This document shows, in pieces, positions 17,581 to 25,994 of a DNA stretch of 64,000 bases. This stretch comes from Micrococcaceae bacterium Sec5.1 (GTDB lineage: Bacteria; Actinomycetota; Actinomycetes; Actinomycetales; Micrococcaceae): positions 248,001 to 312,000 of the forward strand of contig CP143430.1 in the NCBI GenBank assembly GCA_039636795.1, given 5' to 3'. Position numbers and translations under genes: made by a program. Under the pieces are notes generated by a model. It made no database searches and was not told the origin of the DNA. It saw only the letters and a program-made list of their open reading frames with translations. Numbering within the stretch: position 1 is the stretch's first letter; each line of letters starts with the position of its first letter.

Positions 17581-19418
17581 CTACTACTGCCGATACCGTG
17601 ACCACTCCGGCTGTTGATTCCGTTTCCCACCTGACTCCTGAGCGCTGGGCCGCCGCCAACAGGCACTTGGTCCGCAAGGCGATCGCCGAGTTCTCTCACG
17701 AGCGCATCCTGGTTCCGGAGCTGATCCGTGAGGAGGGCGCCGGCGTCGGGCTCTACAAGGTTGTCAGCGACGACGCCACCGTTGAGTACCGCTTCCGTGC
17801 GCGACTCTTGGCGCTTGAACACTGGTCCGTGTCTGCTGAGTCGATTGCCCGGCTGCGCGGCACCGATGAGCTGACGCTGGATGCCTTGGATTTCATCACG
17901 GAATTCCACGAGGCACTGGCCATCCGGCAAGAGATGCTGCCCGTCTACCTGGAGGAAATCAGCAGCACACTCGCCAGCCACGCCTACAAGCAGGGCAAGC
18001 CGTTTAGCTCTGCCGAGCTGGCGGCGGGCATCACCCGCGGTACGGACCAGGCGGCCGATTTCCAGGCGATCGAGCACAGCATGACCGAGGGGCACCCATG
18101 CTTCGTTGCAAACAACGGCCGGCTGGGTTTCGGCATCGCCGATTACCATGCATTCGCGCCGGAAACCGGTGCCGTGGTCAAGCTTCAGTGGATCGCCGTT
18201 CATCGCAGCAAAGCCGTCTTTACGTCCAGCGCAGGTTTGGATTACCGGACGCATTTTGAGGCCGAACTTGGAGCTGCAACTCTGGCATGGTTCAACGCGG
18301 ACCTTTCCGCTTCCGGCCTTGATCCTGAGGACTACCTGTTCATGCCGGTGCATCCCTGGCAATGGGATAACAAGCTCACCGTAACGTTCGCGGCAGAAAT
18401 CGCCCAGCGGCACATTGTGAACCTGGGCAGCGGCGAGGACTCCTACCAGGCGCAGCAGTCCATCCGTACGTTCTTCAACACCACGTCGCCGGCGAAGGCG
18501 TACGTCAAAACGGCCTTGTCAGTGCTGAACATGGGTTTTATGCGTGGTCTTTCTCCTCAGTACATGAAGGCAACGCCGGCAATCAACGATTGGTTGCAGG
18601 AACTGATCGGCAATGACCAGGAGCTCCAGAACCGTGGCTTGGCCATGATCCGTGAAACGGCGGCCGTCGGTTACTACAACCACTATTACGAGGCTGCATC
18701 GGCCAAGGGCTCTCCATACGGGAAGATGCTCTCGGCTCTGTGGAGGGAAAGTCCCCTTCCGATGCTCAAGGACGGCCAGCAGTTGGCCACCATGGCGTCC
18801 TTGTTGCATGTGGATTCCTCCGGGGCATCCCTGGTCTCATCCCTGATTCAACGCTCAGGTTTGGCTCCAACTCAGTGGCTGCGCCGCTACTTCGAGGCCT
18901 ACCTCGTTCCGTTGATCCACTGCCTCTACGAGTATGAGCTCGCGTTCATGCCTCACGGCGAGAATGTCATCCTGATCCTCGAGGACGGCGTGCCGGTACG
19001 GGCCGTCATGAAGGACATTGCCGAGGAAATCGTGGTCATGGGGGACCGGCTGGACTTGCCCGAGGAAGTCTCCCGCATCAAGGCTGAGATCCCTGCCGAG
19101 GAAATGGTCCTCGCGATCTTCACTGACGTGTTCGACTGCATCTTCCGTTTCCTCGGGGCCATCCTTGTGGAGGACGGGACCCTGCGCGAAGACGAGTTCT
19201 GGGGGACGGCAGCTGCCGTGGTTCGCGAATATCAGGAACGGCATCCGGAACTAGCGGACCAATTCGCCATGCATGATCTGTTCGCTGCTGACTTCGAGTT
19301 GTCCTGCCTTAACCGGCTGCAGCTGCGGAACAACCAGCAGATGCTCGATATCTCGGATCCGTCCTGTGGATTGCAGATGGCTGGCCGCCTGGCCAATCCA
19401 TTGGCAAAGTTCGATTAA
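17577..19418 (+). CDS. desD: NIS siderophore synthetase (IucA/IucC family)
   Basis: ATP-dependent, NRPS-independent siderophore synthetase of 613 residues. It would condense N-hydroxy-N-acylcadaverine units into a linear or macrocyclic hydroxamate such as desferrioxamine. Family motifs visible are EGHPCFVANNGRLGFG, PVHPWQWDN, FFNTTSPAKAYVKTALSVLN and PHGENVILILEDG. The GTG overlaps the acyltransferase stop. The C-terminal FhuF-like domain follows the synthetase core as usual. A hairpin 15 bases downstream probably ends the operon. No siderophore exporter or uptake gene lies in the window. Confidence 0.93.
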   Translation: MTTTADTVTTPAVDSVSHLTPERWAAANRHLVRKAIAEFSHERILVPELIREEGAGVGLYKVVSDDATVEYRFRARLLALEHWSVSAESIARLRGTDELTLDALDFITEFHEALAIRQEMLPVYLEEISSTLASHAYKQGKPFSSAELAAGITRGTDQAADFQAIEHSMTEGHPCFVANNGRLGFGIADYHAFAPETGAVVKLQWIAVHRSKAVFTSSAGLDYRTHFEAELGAATLAWFNADLSASGLDPEDYLFMPVHPWQWDNKLTVTFAAEIAQRHIVNLGSGEDSYQAQQSIRTFFNTTSPAKAYVKTALSVLNMGFMRGLSPQYMKATPAINDWLQELIGNDQELQNRGLAMIRETAAVGYYNHYYEAASAKGSPYGKMLSALWRESPLPMLKDGQQLATMASLLHVDSSGASLVSSLIQRSGLAPTQWLRRYFEAYLVPLIHCLYEYELAFMPHGENVILILEDGVPVRAVMKDIAEEIVVMGDRLDLPEEVSRIKAEIPAEEMVLAIFTDVFDCIFRFLGAILVEDGTLREDEFWGTAAAVVREYQERHPELADQFAMHDLFAADFELSCLNRLQLRNNQQMLDISDPSCGLQMAGRLANPLAKFD

Positions 19419-19432
19419 GTGGAAAATTGGCG

Positions 19433-19473
19433 GAGGCGCCGCCGGGAAAAATTGCTTCATCCGGTGGCGCCTC
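19433..19473 (+). terminator. Hairpin after the des operon
   Basis: Thirteen-base arms (19433-19445 and 19461-19473) pair with one G-U and a 15-base loop, starting 15 bases after the desD stop. There is no clear T-run, so an intrinsic terminator is probable but not certain. Confidence 0.6.
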
Positions 19474-19601
19474 CTCGTGACTGGCTGCCTGATCCGACCC
19501 CAGGCAGCTGCCACGCCTATGTAGTACTAGTTGCCGCTAAATCGTGTTGCGAAAGTGGGCACGGCTTCGCAGCATTTCCTAATTCCGTGTCATTCCTTTT
19601 A

Positions 19602-20354
19602 TCAGGCTGACCGTCTATAGCGGAGGCCTGCCATGGCCCGGTCGCACTCAGCTCGGGAGCTGGGAAGATCCAAAAATTCCACGAGCGTGCGCCGCCCAAT
19701 GCCCTCGTGTAGCCGGTCAATGAGTTGCAGACAGCGAAACAACGCCTTGTAGCTCTCCCGCTTGCGGCTCATCAACGTGTGAATGCTGCCGCGATGGTAG
19801 GCGGCAGTGGCGTCCACTGCCGCTAATTCGCCTCGGCATATGTTTCCCATTTCCGCCAACATGTCCCAATTAAGCAGTTTGCCGCCCTCAGACCATTCGA
19901 GGTGCAGGGTTGCTATCGTGTGGCTTCTCCGCCCGGCGCTGCGGCCGAGCGACATTTCATGGATCAGCCTTTCGAAGTGCGCCATGGTTGCAAGCCCTGT
20001 ATAGACGTCGGTGCAGGAGAACGGTTCAAGACGTTCATTTTCCATTGCCCATCCCTCGACGAGATCCCGCATGGAGCCGTCATCAGCCGGCACGCCTGCC
20101 GCTTCGAAAAAGGCACTGAAATCCTGCATGGTTTCGCGGACTCCAACGCCGTGATAAGCACGGGACGCCCCGAGATTCTTGGCAGACATTTGCAGCTCAC
20201 CACCCTCCGCTTGGGTCTTCAGCATGTCCTCGACTTCAGGAACGAGCCAATCACCCGGGAATAGCCATCCTGCTTGCTCACTACGTTGTCGCCAGCGCCC
20301 ACGGAGCTGTAAGGACCTGCTTTCGATTTTCAGATGAGCGCGTTGATCTTTCAT
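19602..20354 (-). CDS. Hypothetical protein, possible degenerate GGDEF-like domain
   Basis: A soluble protein of 250 residues without signal or membrane segments. The middle carries DVYTGLATMAHFERLIHEM, resembling the DPLTGLxxxxxFxxRL helix that opens GGDEF domains. It is followed by a strand-like TIATLHLEW where the metal Asp would be, but no GGDEF signature. If related, it cannot be an active diguanylate cyclase. The start may be ATG at 20354 or TTG at 20360; neither has a clear ribosome site. It is divergent from the pilin locus across about 250 bases. It could equally be an unrelated actinobacterial regulator; confidence in the domain is low. Confidence 0.4.
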   Translation of the reverse strand: MKDQRAHLKIESRSLQLRGRWRQRSEQAGWLFPGDWLVPEVEDMLKTQAEGGELQMSAKNLGASRAYHGVGVRETMQDFSAFFEAAGVPADDGSMRDLVEGWAMENERLEPFSCTDVYTGLATMAHFERLIHEMSLGRSAGRRSHTIATLHLEWSEGGKLLNWDMLAEMGNICRGELAAVDATAAYHRGSIHTLMSRKRESYKALFRCLQLIDRLHEGIGRRTLVEFLDLPSSRAECDRAMAGLRYRRSA

Positions 20355-20503
20355 GTCCAATGAGTGCCATTGAGCGCCAAGTCATGACGCAATTTCGTCC
20401 AAATACTGGACATCGTTCTCCCTTGGACAAGGTTCCATCCGCGGCCAGAAAAAGTTTTCGCTTTTTGCGGCATGAACTTTTCCCACGCCGCACTCATTGA
20501 CTG

Positions 20504-20538
20504 GAGACCAACCCTGCCGGACGCAAATGGATGGTCTC
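20504..20538 (+). promoter_or_regulatory. Inverted repeat upstream of the pilus genes
   Basis: GAGACCA (20504-20510) and TGGTCTC (20532-20538) form 7-base arms around a 21-base loop in the 252-base gap between the divergent hypothetical gene and the first pilin gene. It could be an operator or a leader hairpin; no regulator is identified. Confidence 0.35.
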
Positions 20539-20606
20539 TCTTGATGTAACTGTCTTGCTCGTCGGTTGAGGGGTCGACCGGGTCACTGTTCTTTGGAAGG
20601 AACCCC

Positions 20607-23228
20607 TTGAAGTATCCGGTTGGGAAGATTACGGCGTTCGTTGCCGCGTTGATGATGGTCCTGGGAGGGCTTTCATTCGGGACGCTGGGCTTCGGGACAC
20701 CGGCTCAGGCTTACGAGATCGCGACCGCCCCGGCGACCCTCAATGGTCCCGGTACTGTCGCCACACTTTCCATGCCTGGGTCTGGTCTGACCACCACCTA
20801 TGGCCAGTCGGGTTATACCTACATGGTGGGCCGGTCAACGATCGGCAGCCGTGGATATGTGGCCTCTGATTTCTCACAAAACGTAGGAACAGGGGCCCCT
20901 GCTGTTGAATTCGCCACCCACGCAGTCAATAATTGCGCGGCAACCGGCCCCTGTAGCGGCTTGGGGACCGTCACGATCGCGTTCAGCCAGCCGGTGAGGA
21001 ATCCCGTGCTCAACATCGCTGGCCTCGGCGGAGAGGTCGACTTGGATGAAACTGACAACGGGAGTGTTGACCGACAATCCCAGTTGAGCGCCGTCCTTAA
21101 CCTCGCAACCCCAGGCCTGACGATGACCAAGCTGTCGGGTGGCAACCTTTCGGTGGCAAACAACGCCATCACTACTAGCAACAACAATGCCGGAACGGCG
21201 TGTAATACGAGTGTGCAGACCGGCACACCCGACCCTGTCGACGCACAGGCTACGGCAGGATGTGGATCGGTCCGCATCAACGGCATCGTGACCACGTTGA
21301 CTTTCAACATCAGCAGCGTCTTCATTCCAGTCAGCAGCACGATGCCCGGTTACACCGACAACGACATCACACACATCGGAGACCACAACCAGGACAACTT
21401 CGTCATTGCGATGAGCGCTCTGCAGGATTTCGGTGATGCTCCGGCCAGTTATGACCAAGGCAGTGCTGCCCGGGCTGTTCTGTCGGACGTGACTCTTGGG
21501 CCGAACGTCACTGAGGACAACGCGACGGTTGCCAACGGCACCGCCTCGCCGAATGCGGGTCTGACGGCGGCCCAGGACCTGATGGACGACGGCGTGGTGC
21601 TGGCTCCGATGGTGCAGGGTGCTACGAGCTACTCGACAACGGTGGCGATCAGCGGGGCCAGTAAAGCAGGCATGACCTGTGGGTGGATTGATTTCAACAA
21701 GGACGGGATTTTCAATAACACTGCCGAGCGCGCCTGCGCTTCCTTCTTGGCGGGTGCCACGACCGCCACACTGACCTGGACGTCGATCGCTCCCGTGACT
21801 GCGGGGACGACGTATGCGCGGTTCCGGATCGGCTACGCCACCGCCCAGGTCCAGCTCCCGATCGGACCCTCCGATTCCGGCGAAGTGGAGGATTACATCT
21901 TCACGGTCGCTCCGGCCGCTGCTCCGGCGATCACGCTGGTGAAGACGGTGAACAAGACCACGCTGGTGGCCGGTGAAACGGCCACGTACACGTTCGTGGC
22001 GAAAAACACGGGCAACGTGACGCTGACCTCGGTGGTCATCGCCGAGACGCAGTTCTCCGGAACCGGCACGATGTCGGCCCTGTCCTATGCCTGGCCTGGC
22101 CTTCCCGGTGTGTTGTTGCCCGGGCAGTCCGTGACCGCGACTGCAACGTATGTGGTCACGGCGCCGGATGTCACGACGGCGTTGCTGACCAACACGGCGA
22201 AGGTCACTGGAAACCCGCCCTTGGGGTTGCCCGTCACGGCGGTCGATGACGCGCAGGTCACAGCACCGGCGGCGTGGAAGATCAAAAAGACCGCCACGGT
22301 CAACGGGGCGGTTCCCGCGAACGGGTCCGTCAGCCCGGGGCAGACCATCGTGTACACGGTCACGGCTACGAGTGTCAGCGGCACCATCACCGGGGTCGTG
22401 CTGAAGGACAACCTGGGGGAGGTCCTGGATGACGCGACGTTCGTGTCCGGTTCCGCGACCCTGGTGATCGGCACGGGAACACCCGTGGCGGTCGCCAACC
22501 CGGTGCCGCCCTCCACCCTGCTGAGCACCGCGGCGTTTACCCTGCCTGCCGGGCAGACAGCCACCCTGAAGTACAGCGTCGTGGTCAAGACCGGGGCGTG
22601 GAACAAGGAGCTTGTCAACATGGTGACGGGCACGGCGACCACCACTCCGCCCCAGACGTGTGCACCAGGCTCCAGCGGGCCGGGCCCTGACTGCACCACC
22701 ACCCACCGCACCCCGGGCAAGGTCCTGATCGAGAAGATCGGCGAGTCCTCCGGCGGCACCTGGGTCCCGATGGCCGGCTCCACCTGGGCCGTGCACGTGG
22801 ACAACAACGGCGCCCCCGGCGCCCTCCTGGCCAGCCCGGCCGTCACCGCCGTGGCCGGGCAAACCGGCCGGTTCCAACTCGAAGGAATCCAGCCCGGAAC
22901 GTACTGGCTTGCAGAAACCAAGGCCCCGGCCGGGTTCAGCCTGCTCGCCGAACCGGTGAAGTTCACCCTCGCCACCACCGGTGCCGTGACCCTGGGCCAG
23001 GGTTCCCAAGGCCAGGGCGCCGGTAGTGGGGTCGTGACCAGCACGGACGCCGACGGAGACGGGATTTTCCTGCTCACGGTCCGGGACGTGCCGGCCCTGA
23101 AGCTGCCCGAGTCTGGCGGCATCGGCTGGTGGCCCTTCACCACCGCCGGATCAGCCCTGCTGCTGGCCGCCCTCGCCCTGACCCTGGCCGCCAACCGCCG
23201 CCGCCGGAACGAGCCCATCACCACCTAG
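20607..23228 (+). CDS. Sortase-anchored adhesin/accessory pilin (GEVED, DUF11-like, SpaA-type domains)
   Basis: Secreted surface protein of 873 residues. A signal peptide covers about 1-35 (ending TPAQAYE). A beta-rich N-terminal region is followed by a GEVED domain at about 276-430 (WIDFNKDGIFNN, then SGEVEDYIFTV). One domain with the strand YAWPGLPGVLLPGQS spans 440-540, sharing its repeat type with the surface protein at 10.8 kb. A further DUF11-like module (555-680) and a SpaA-type prealbumin domain follow (about 705-790, ending GTYWLAETKAPAGF, an E-box for isopeptide bonds). LPESG at 833-837, a hydrophobic helix and a basic tail form the sorting signal. The start is TTG with GGAAGGA five bases upstream. 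Size, order and context suggest a pilus tip or adhesin. Confidence 0.88.
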   Translation: MKYPVGKITAFVAALMMVLGGLSFGTLGFGTPAQAYEIATAPATLNGPGTVATLSMPGSGLTTTYGQSGYTYMVGRSTIGSRGYVASDFSQNVGTGAPAVEFATHAVNNCAATGPCSGLGTVTIAFSQPVRNPVLNIAGLGGEVDLDETDNGSVDRQSQLSAVLNLATPGLTMTKLSGGNLSVANNAITTSNNNAGTACNTSVQTGTPDPVDAQATAGCGSVRINGIVTTLTFNISSVFIPVSSTMPGYTDNDITHIGDHNQDNFVIAMSALQDFGDAPASYDQGSAARAVLSDVTLGPNVTEDNATVANGTASPNAGLTAAQDLMDDGVVLAPMVQGATSYSTTVAISGASKAGMTCGWIDFNKDGIFNNTAERACASFLAGATTATLTWTSIAPVTAGTTYARFRIGYATAQVQLPIGPSDSGEVEDYIFTVAPAAAPAITLVKTVNKTTLVAGETATYTFVAKNTGNVTLTSVVIAETQFSGTGTMSALSYAWPGLPGVLLPGQSVTATATYVVTAPDVTTALLTNTAKVTGNPPLGLPVTAVDDAQVTAPAAWKIKKTATVNGAVPANGSVSPGQTIVYTVTATSVSGTITGVVLKDNLGEVLDDATFVSGSATLVIGTGTPVAVANPVPPSTLLSTAAFTLPAGQTATLKYSVVVKTGAWNKELVNMVTGTATTTPPQTCAPGSSGPGPDCTTTHRTPGKVLIEKIGESSGGTWVPMAGSTWAVHVDNNGAPGALLASPAVTAVAGQTGRFQLEGIQPGTYWLAETKAPAGFSLLAEPVKFTLATTGAVTLGQGSQGQGAGSGVVTSTDADGDGIFLLTVRDVPALKLPESGGIGWWPFTTAGSALLLAALALTLAANRRRRNEPITT

Positions 23229-23333
23229 AAGAGTTCCCCCCAATCCCCGCCGCGTGTTTGTGGGGTGGGGCGGTGCATGTCCATCTCCGAGCACTACCAG
23301 TTTGAAAAATCATCACGATGAAAGAGGAAACAA

Positions 23334-24815
23334 GTGAGTAATCACCACACCGGGCGGCTTTGGAAGACCGCCGCCGCTACGATCGCCGGGGCGGTGTTGG
23401 CGATGTCCTTCTCCGTGGCCCCGGCCTCGGCTGCGCCCCTGGTTGATGGGGACAAGACCGGTTCGATCACGGTCCACAAGTTCGAACGCCCCGCCACCCC
23501 GACGGGCCTGCCGAACAACGGCACGTCCGTGGACACCACCGGCCTGACACCGTTGGCCGGTATCGAGTTCACGATCCAGCAGGTCAACACCATCGACCTG
23601 TCCACCAACGCCGGCTGGGACGCCGCGCACAACCTCTCGGGCGTGTTCGCCCCGGCCAACCCCGCGGGCTCGATCACTGGCGCCGGGTACACCCTGGGCG
23701 CTGCCCAGGCGAAAACCACCGACGCTGCCGGGACCGCCGGTTTCACCGCACTGCCGGTGGGCCTGTACCTGGTGACGGAAACGAACTACCCCGCCGGTGT
23801 GACGCCGTCGGCACCGTTCCTGGTGTCCGTGCCGTTGACGGACCCGGATAACAAGGACAACTGGATCTACGACGTCCACGTCTACCCGAAGAACTCCGTT
23901 GCCGGGGCCGAGAAGACCGTCACGGACGCCCCTGACGTCAAGCTCGGGGACCAGATCGACTTCACCATCACCGGTGACATCCCGAACGAAGCCGTCATCG
24001 ATGGCTACAAAATCGTGGACGTCCTGGACCCGAAACTGACCTACGTCGGCGCGTCCGCGACCCTCGTTGACGGCACGCCCATCACGGCAAGCACGGACTA
24101 CACCGTGAGCTTCGACGCCGCGACCAACACCGTCTCAGTTGTTTTCACTACCGCCGGCCGTGCGAAACTGGCTGCACATACCGACACCCGTGTGCAGGTC
24201 ATGGTGAACACCAAGGTCAACACCATCGGTGAGATCGAAAACGAAGCCGTCGTGTACCCGAACGCTGCCAGCTTCACCACCACCCCGGGCCAGCCCGGCG
24301 GCCCGATCGTCACGCCCCCGGTCGTGACCAAGTGGGGCGAAATGACGCTGCAGAAGGTCAACGAGAACGGTGCAGCCCTTGCCGGCGCTTCCTTCTCGGT
24401 TTACACCAACCAGGCTGACGCGCAGGCCGGGACGAACCCGGTTGACCTCAACGGCCAGACGGTCTTCACCGTCGCCGCTGACGGCACCCTGACGATCTCG
24501 GGCCTGCGGTACTCGGACTGGGCCAACGGCGCCGCCCTGGCACCCGGAACCCCGGACTACCGCACGTACTACCTGGTAGAGACCACCGCCCCGGCAGGCT
24601 ATGAACTGCTCGCCGAGCCGGTCTCCTTCCTGATCAACAGCACCAGCACGACGGTCGGTATCGACCTTGAAGTGAAGAACATCCCCTCCAACAGCGGCTT
24701 CCAGCTGCCGCTGACCGGTGGCGTGGGAACCGGCATTCTTTACGCAGCCGGTGCCCTCCTCGTCGTCGGTGCGGCCCTGATGTTCGTCCGCAACCGCCGC
24801 ACCAGCAACAACTAA
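23334..24815 (+). CDS. Major pilin (SpaA/SpaH type, isopeptide-forming, LPXTG)
   Basis: Shaft pilin of 493 residues. After a signal peptide of about 33 residues it starts with the pilin N-domain (GSITVHKFERP). The pilin motif WIYDVHVYPKN at 177-187 carries the Lys (K186) used by the sortase to join subunits. The E-box YYLVETTAPAGYELL holds Glu 416 for an internal isopeptide bond. LPLTG at 458-462 with a hydrophobic helix and a basic tail is the sorting signal. The GTG start at 23334 is preceded by AAAGAGGAAA. It sits between the adhesin-like pilin and the class C sortase, the canonical arrangement for a covalently polymerised pilus. Confidence 0.95.
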   Translation: MSNHHTGRLWKTAAATIAGAVLAMSFSVAPASAAPLVDGDKTGSITVHKFERPATPTGLPNNGTSVDTTGLTPLAGIEFTIQQVNTIDLSTNAGWDAAHNLSGVFAPANPAGSITGAGYTLGAAQAKTTDAAGTAGFTALPVGLYLVTETNYPAGVTPSAPFLVSVPLTDPDNKDNWIYDVHVYPKNSVAGAEKTVTDAPDVKLGDQIDFTITGDIPNEAVIDGYKIVDVLDPKLTYVGASATLVDGTPITASTDYTVSFDAATNTVSVVFTTAGRAKLAAHTDTRVQVMVNTKVNTIGEIENEAVVYPNAASFTTTPGQPGGPIVTPPVVTKWGEMTLQKVNENGAALAGASFSVYTNQADAQAGTNPVDLNGQTVFTVAADGTLTISGLRYSDWANGAALAPGTPDYRTYYLVETTAPAGYELLAEPVSFLINSTSTTVGIDLEVKNIPSNSGFQLPLTGGVGTGILYAAGALLVVGAALMFVRNRRTSNN

Positions 24816-24865
24816 CACCAGCACCACCGCAACCGGTAGCACCACTAACCGGTAAGCAACACTGC

Positions 24866-24888
24866 GGGGGCCGCTACCCGCGGCCCCC
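24866..24888 (+). terminator. GC-rich hairpin after the major pilin gene
   Basis: Perfect 9-base arms (GGGGGCCGC at 24866-24874, GCGGCCCCC at 24880-24888) with a 5-base loop, 50 bases after the pilin stop. It could end or attenuate transcription so the sortase is made at a lower level than the pilin. No T-run follows. Confidence 0.6.
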
Positions 24889-24898
24889 ACAGGAACCC

Positions 24899-24939
24899 CA
24901 AGTGGGGAAGAACGCCAACCACGCGCTCTTCCCCACTTG
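24899..24939 (+). terminator. Second hairpin between major pilin and sortase
   Basis: Perfect 13-base arms at 24899-24911 and 24927-24939 with a 15-base loop, immediately after the first hairpin and 49 bases before the sortase start. It is likely to reduce read-through or stabilise the pilin mRNA 3' end. Confidence 0.6.
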
Positions 24940-24988
24940 CATTCCACTTTCACTCTTCATAACCGACTCACCCAGCTACAGGATTTTG

Positions 24989-25927
24989 ATGACACAGGCA
25001 CCAACCCGCACCCGTCGTGGACTCGGGCATCTGACCGGACCGTGGAGCCGCCAACGGCTCCTGATCGTGTTGGTCGCGGTCATCGGCGTCGGAATCCTGC
25101 TTTATCCCACGGCCGCGGCCTGGTTCTCGGATCGGGTCCATGCCACCGAGATCAGCGGCTATGTGGATTCTGTCCAGACCATGAACCCCTCCGCGAAGAA
25201 GTCCCTCCTCGACCAGGCCCGGGAGTTCAATGAAGAACTGCCCTCGGGACCTCTGCGCGACCCTTACTCCTTGAATGAAGCAGGGGAACAAACCACCATC
25301 GGTGCCGGCTCCGAGGCGTATAAGGAGATGCTGGCTGTCGGTCCTGGAGGCATGATGGGCCGCATCAGCATTCCGTCCATCCACGCCGATTTGCCCATCT
25401 TCCACGGCACGGACGAGGACACCCTCTCGAAAGGCGCCGGCCACCTCTTCGGCTCCGCGCTGCCCGTGGGCGGCAAAGGCACTCATAGTGTTTTGAGCGC
25501 TCATTCAGGGTTCGTAAACGCCACCCTTTTCGACGACCTGGACAAAGTCCATGAAGGTGACGTCTTCAGCATCAACGTGCTCGATGAAACCCTTTATTAC
25601 AAGGTCGACCAAATCCTCACGGTACTGCCCGACCAAACTGAGGCCCTGCGCAAGGTTGAGGGCAAGGATTACCTCACACTCATTACCTGCACGCCCAAAG
25701 GCATCAACAGCCACCGGCTACTTGTTCGCGGCGAACGAACCACCGCACCCACCAGCGCTGAGGGACCCCGCACCCTGCCGTCCACCACAACAGACCCCGG
25801 ATTCCCTTGGTGGATCCTTGGCATCACCGGTTCGATAGTGCTGGCCATCATCGCCACCAAGCCGCGCAGGCGATCCTCTGACGAAGAGCAGGCGATACCC
25901 TCTGACGAAGAGCATTTGATCTTCTGA
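24989..25927 (+). CDS. Class C (pilus-polymerising) sortase
   Basis: Membrane-bound transpeptidase of 312 residues that would link pilin subunits through the LPLTG threonine and the pilin-motif lysine. An N-terminal helix (about 21-42) and a C-terminal helix (about 275-295) flank the catalytic domain, as expected for class C. The catalytic triad is visible: H172 in LSAHSGF, C234 in TLITCTPKG and R243 in SHRLLVRG. LRDPYSLNE before the core may be the lid motif. The ATG at 24989 follows AGGA; a TTG at 24986 and a longer frame from 24902 overlapping the hairpins are less likely. The last 20 residues are acidic and encoded by a 14-bp repeat. Confidence 0.94.
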   Translation: MTQAPTRTRRGLGHLTGPWSRQRLLIVLVAVIGVGILLYPTAAAWFSDRVHATEISGYVDSVQTMNPSAKKSLLDQAREFNEELPSGPLRDPYSLNEAGEQTTIGAGSEAYKEMLAVGPGGMMGRISIPSIHADLPIFHGTDEDTLSKGAGHLFGSALPVGGKGTHSVLSAHSGFVNATLFDDLDKVHEGDVFSINVLDETLYYKVDQILTVLPDQTEALRKVEGKDYLTLITCTPKGINSHRLLVRGERTTAPTSAEGPRTLPSTTTDPGFPWWILGITGSIVLAIIATKPRRRSSDEEQAIPSDEEHLIF

Positions 25928-25936
25928 CGAAGAGCA
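25877..25936 (+). repeat. Three exact 14-bp direct repeats across the sortase stop codon
   Basis: TCTGACGAAGAGCA occurs exactly at 25877-25890, 25901-25914 and 25923-25936, with a degenerate fourth copy near 25944. Two copies encode Ser-Asp-Glu-Glu; the third, in another frame, supplies the sortase stop TGA. Confidence 0.85.
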
Positions 25937-25994
25937 CTCGACCCTCTGAAGAAAAGACAGGGCGCCGGAGGCGTTCAGCGCATAGTCTAGGCGC

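Noticed and set aside
20480..20606. GGACGCAAA before the pilin gene recalls the cyclic-di-GMP-I riboswitch
   Set aside because: The other conserved parts (the GGGCAAA-type segment, the GNRA loop and its receptor) are absent; only a 7-base inverted repeat remains.
20874..23009. 711-codon antisense frame opposite the adhesin gene
   Set aside because: The sense strand has signal peptide, ordered domains and a sorting signal; the antisense product is Gly/Arg/His-rich and without recognisable domains.
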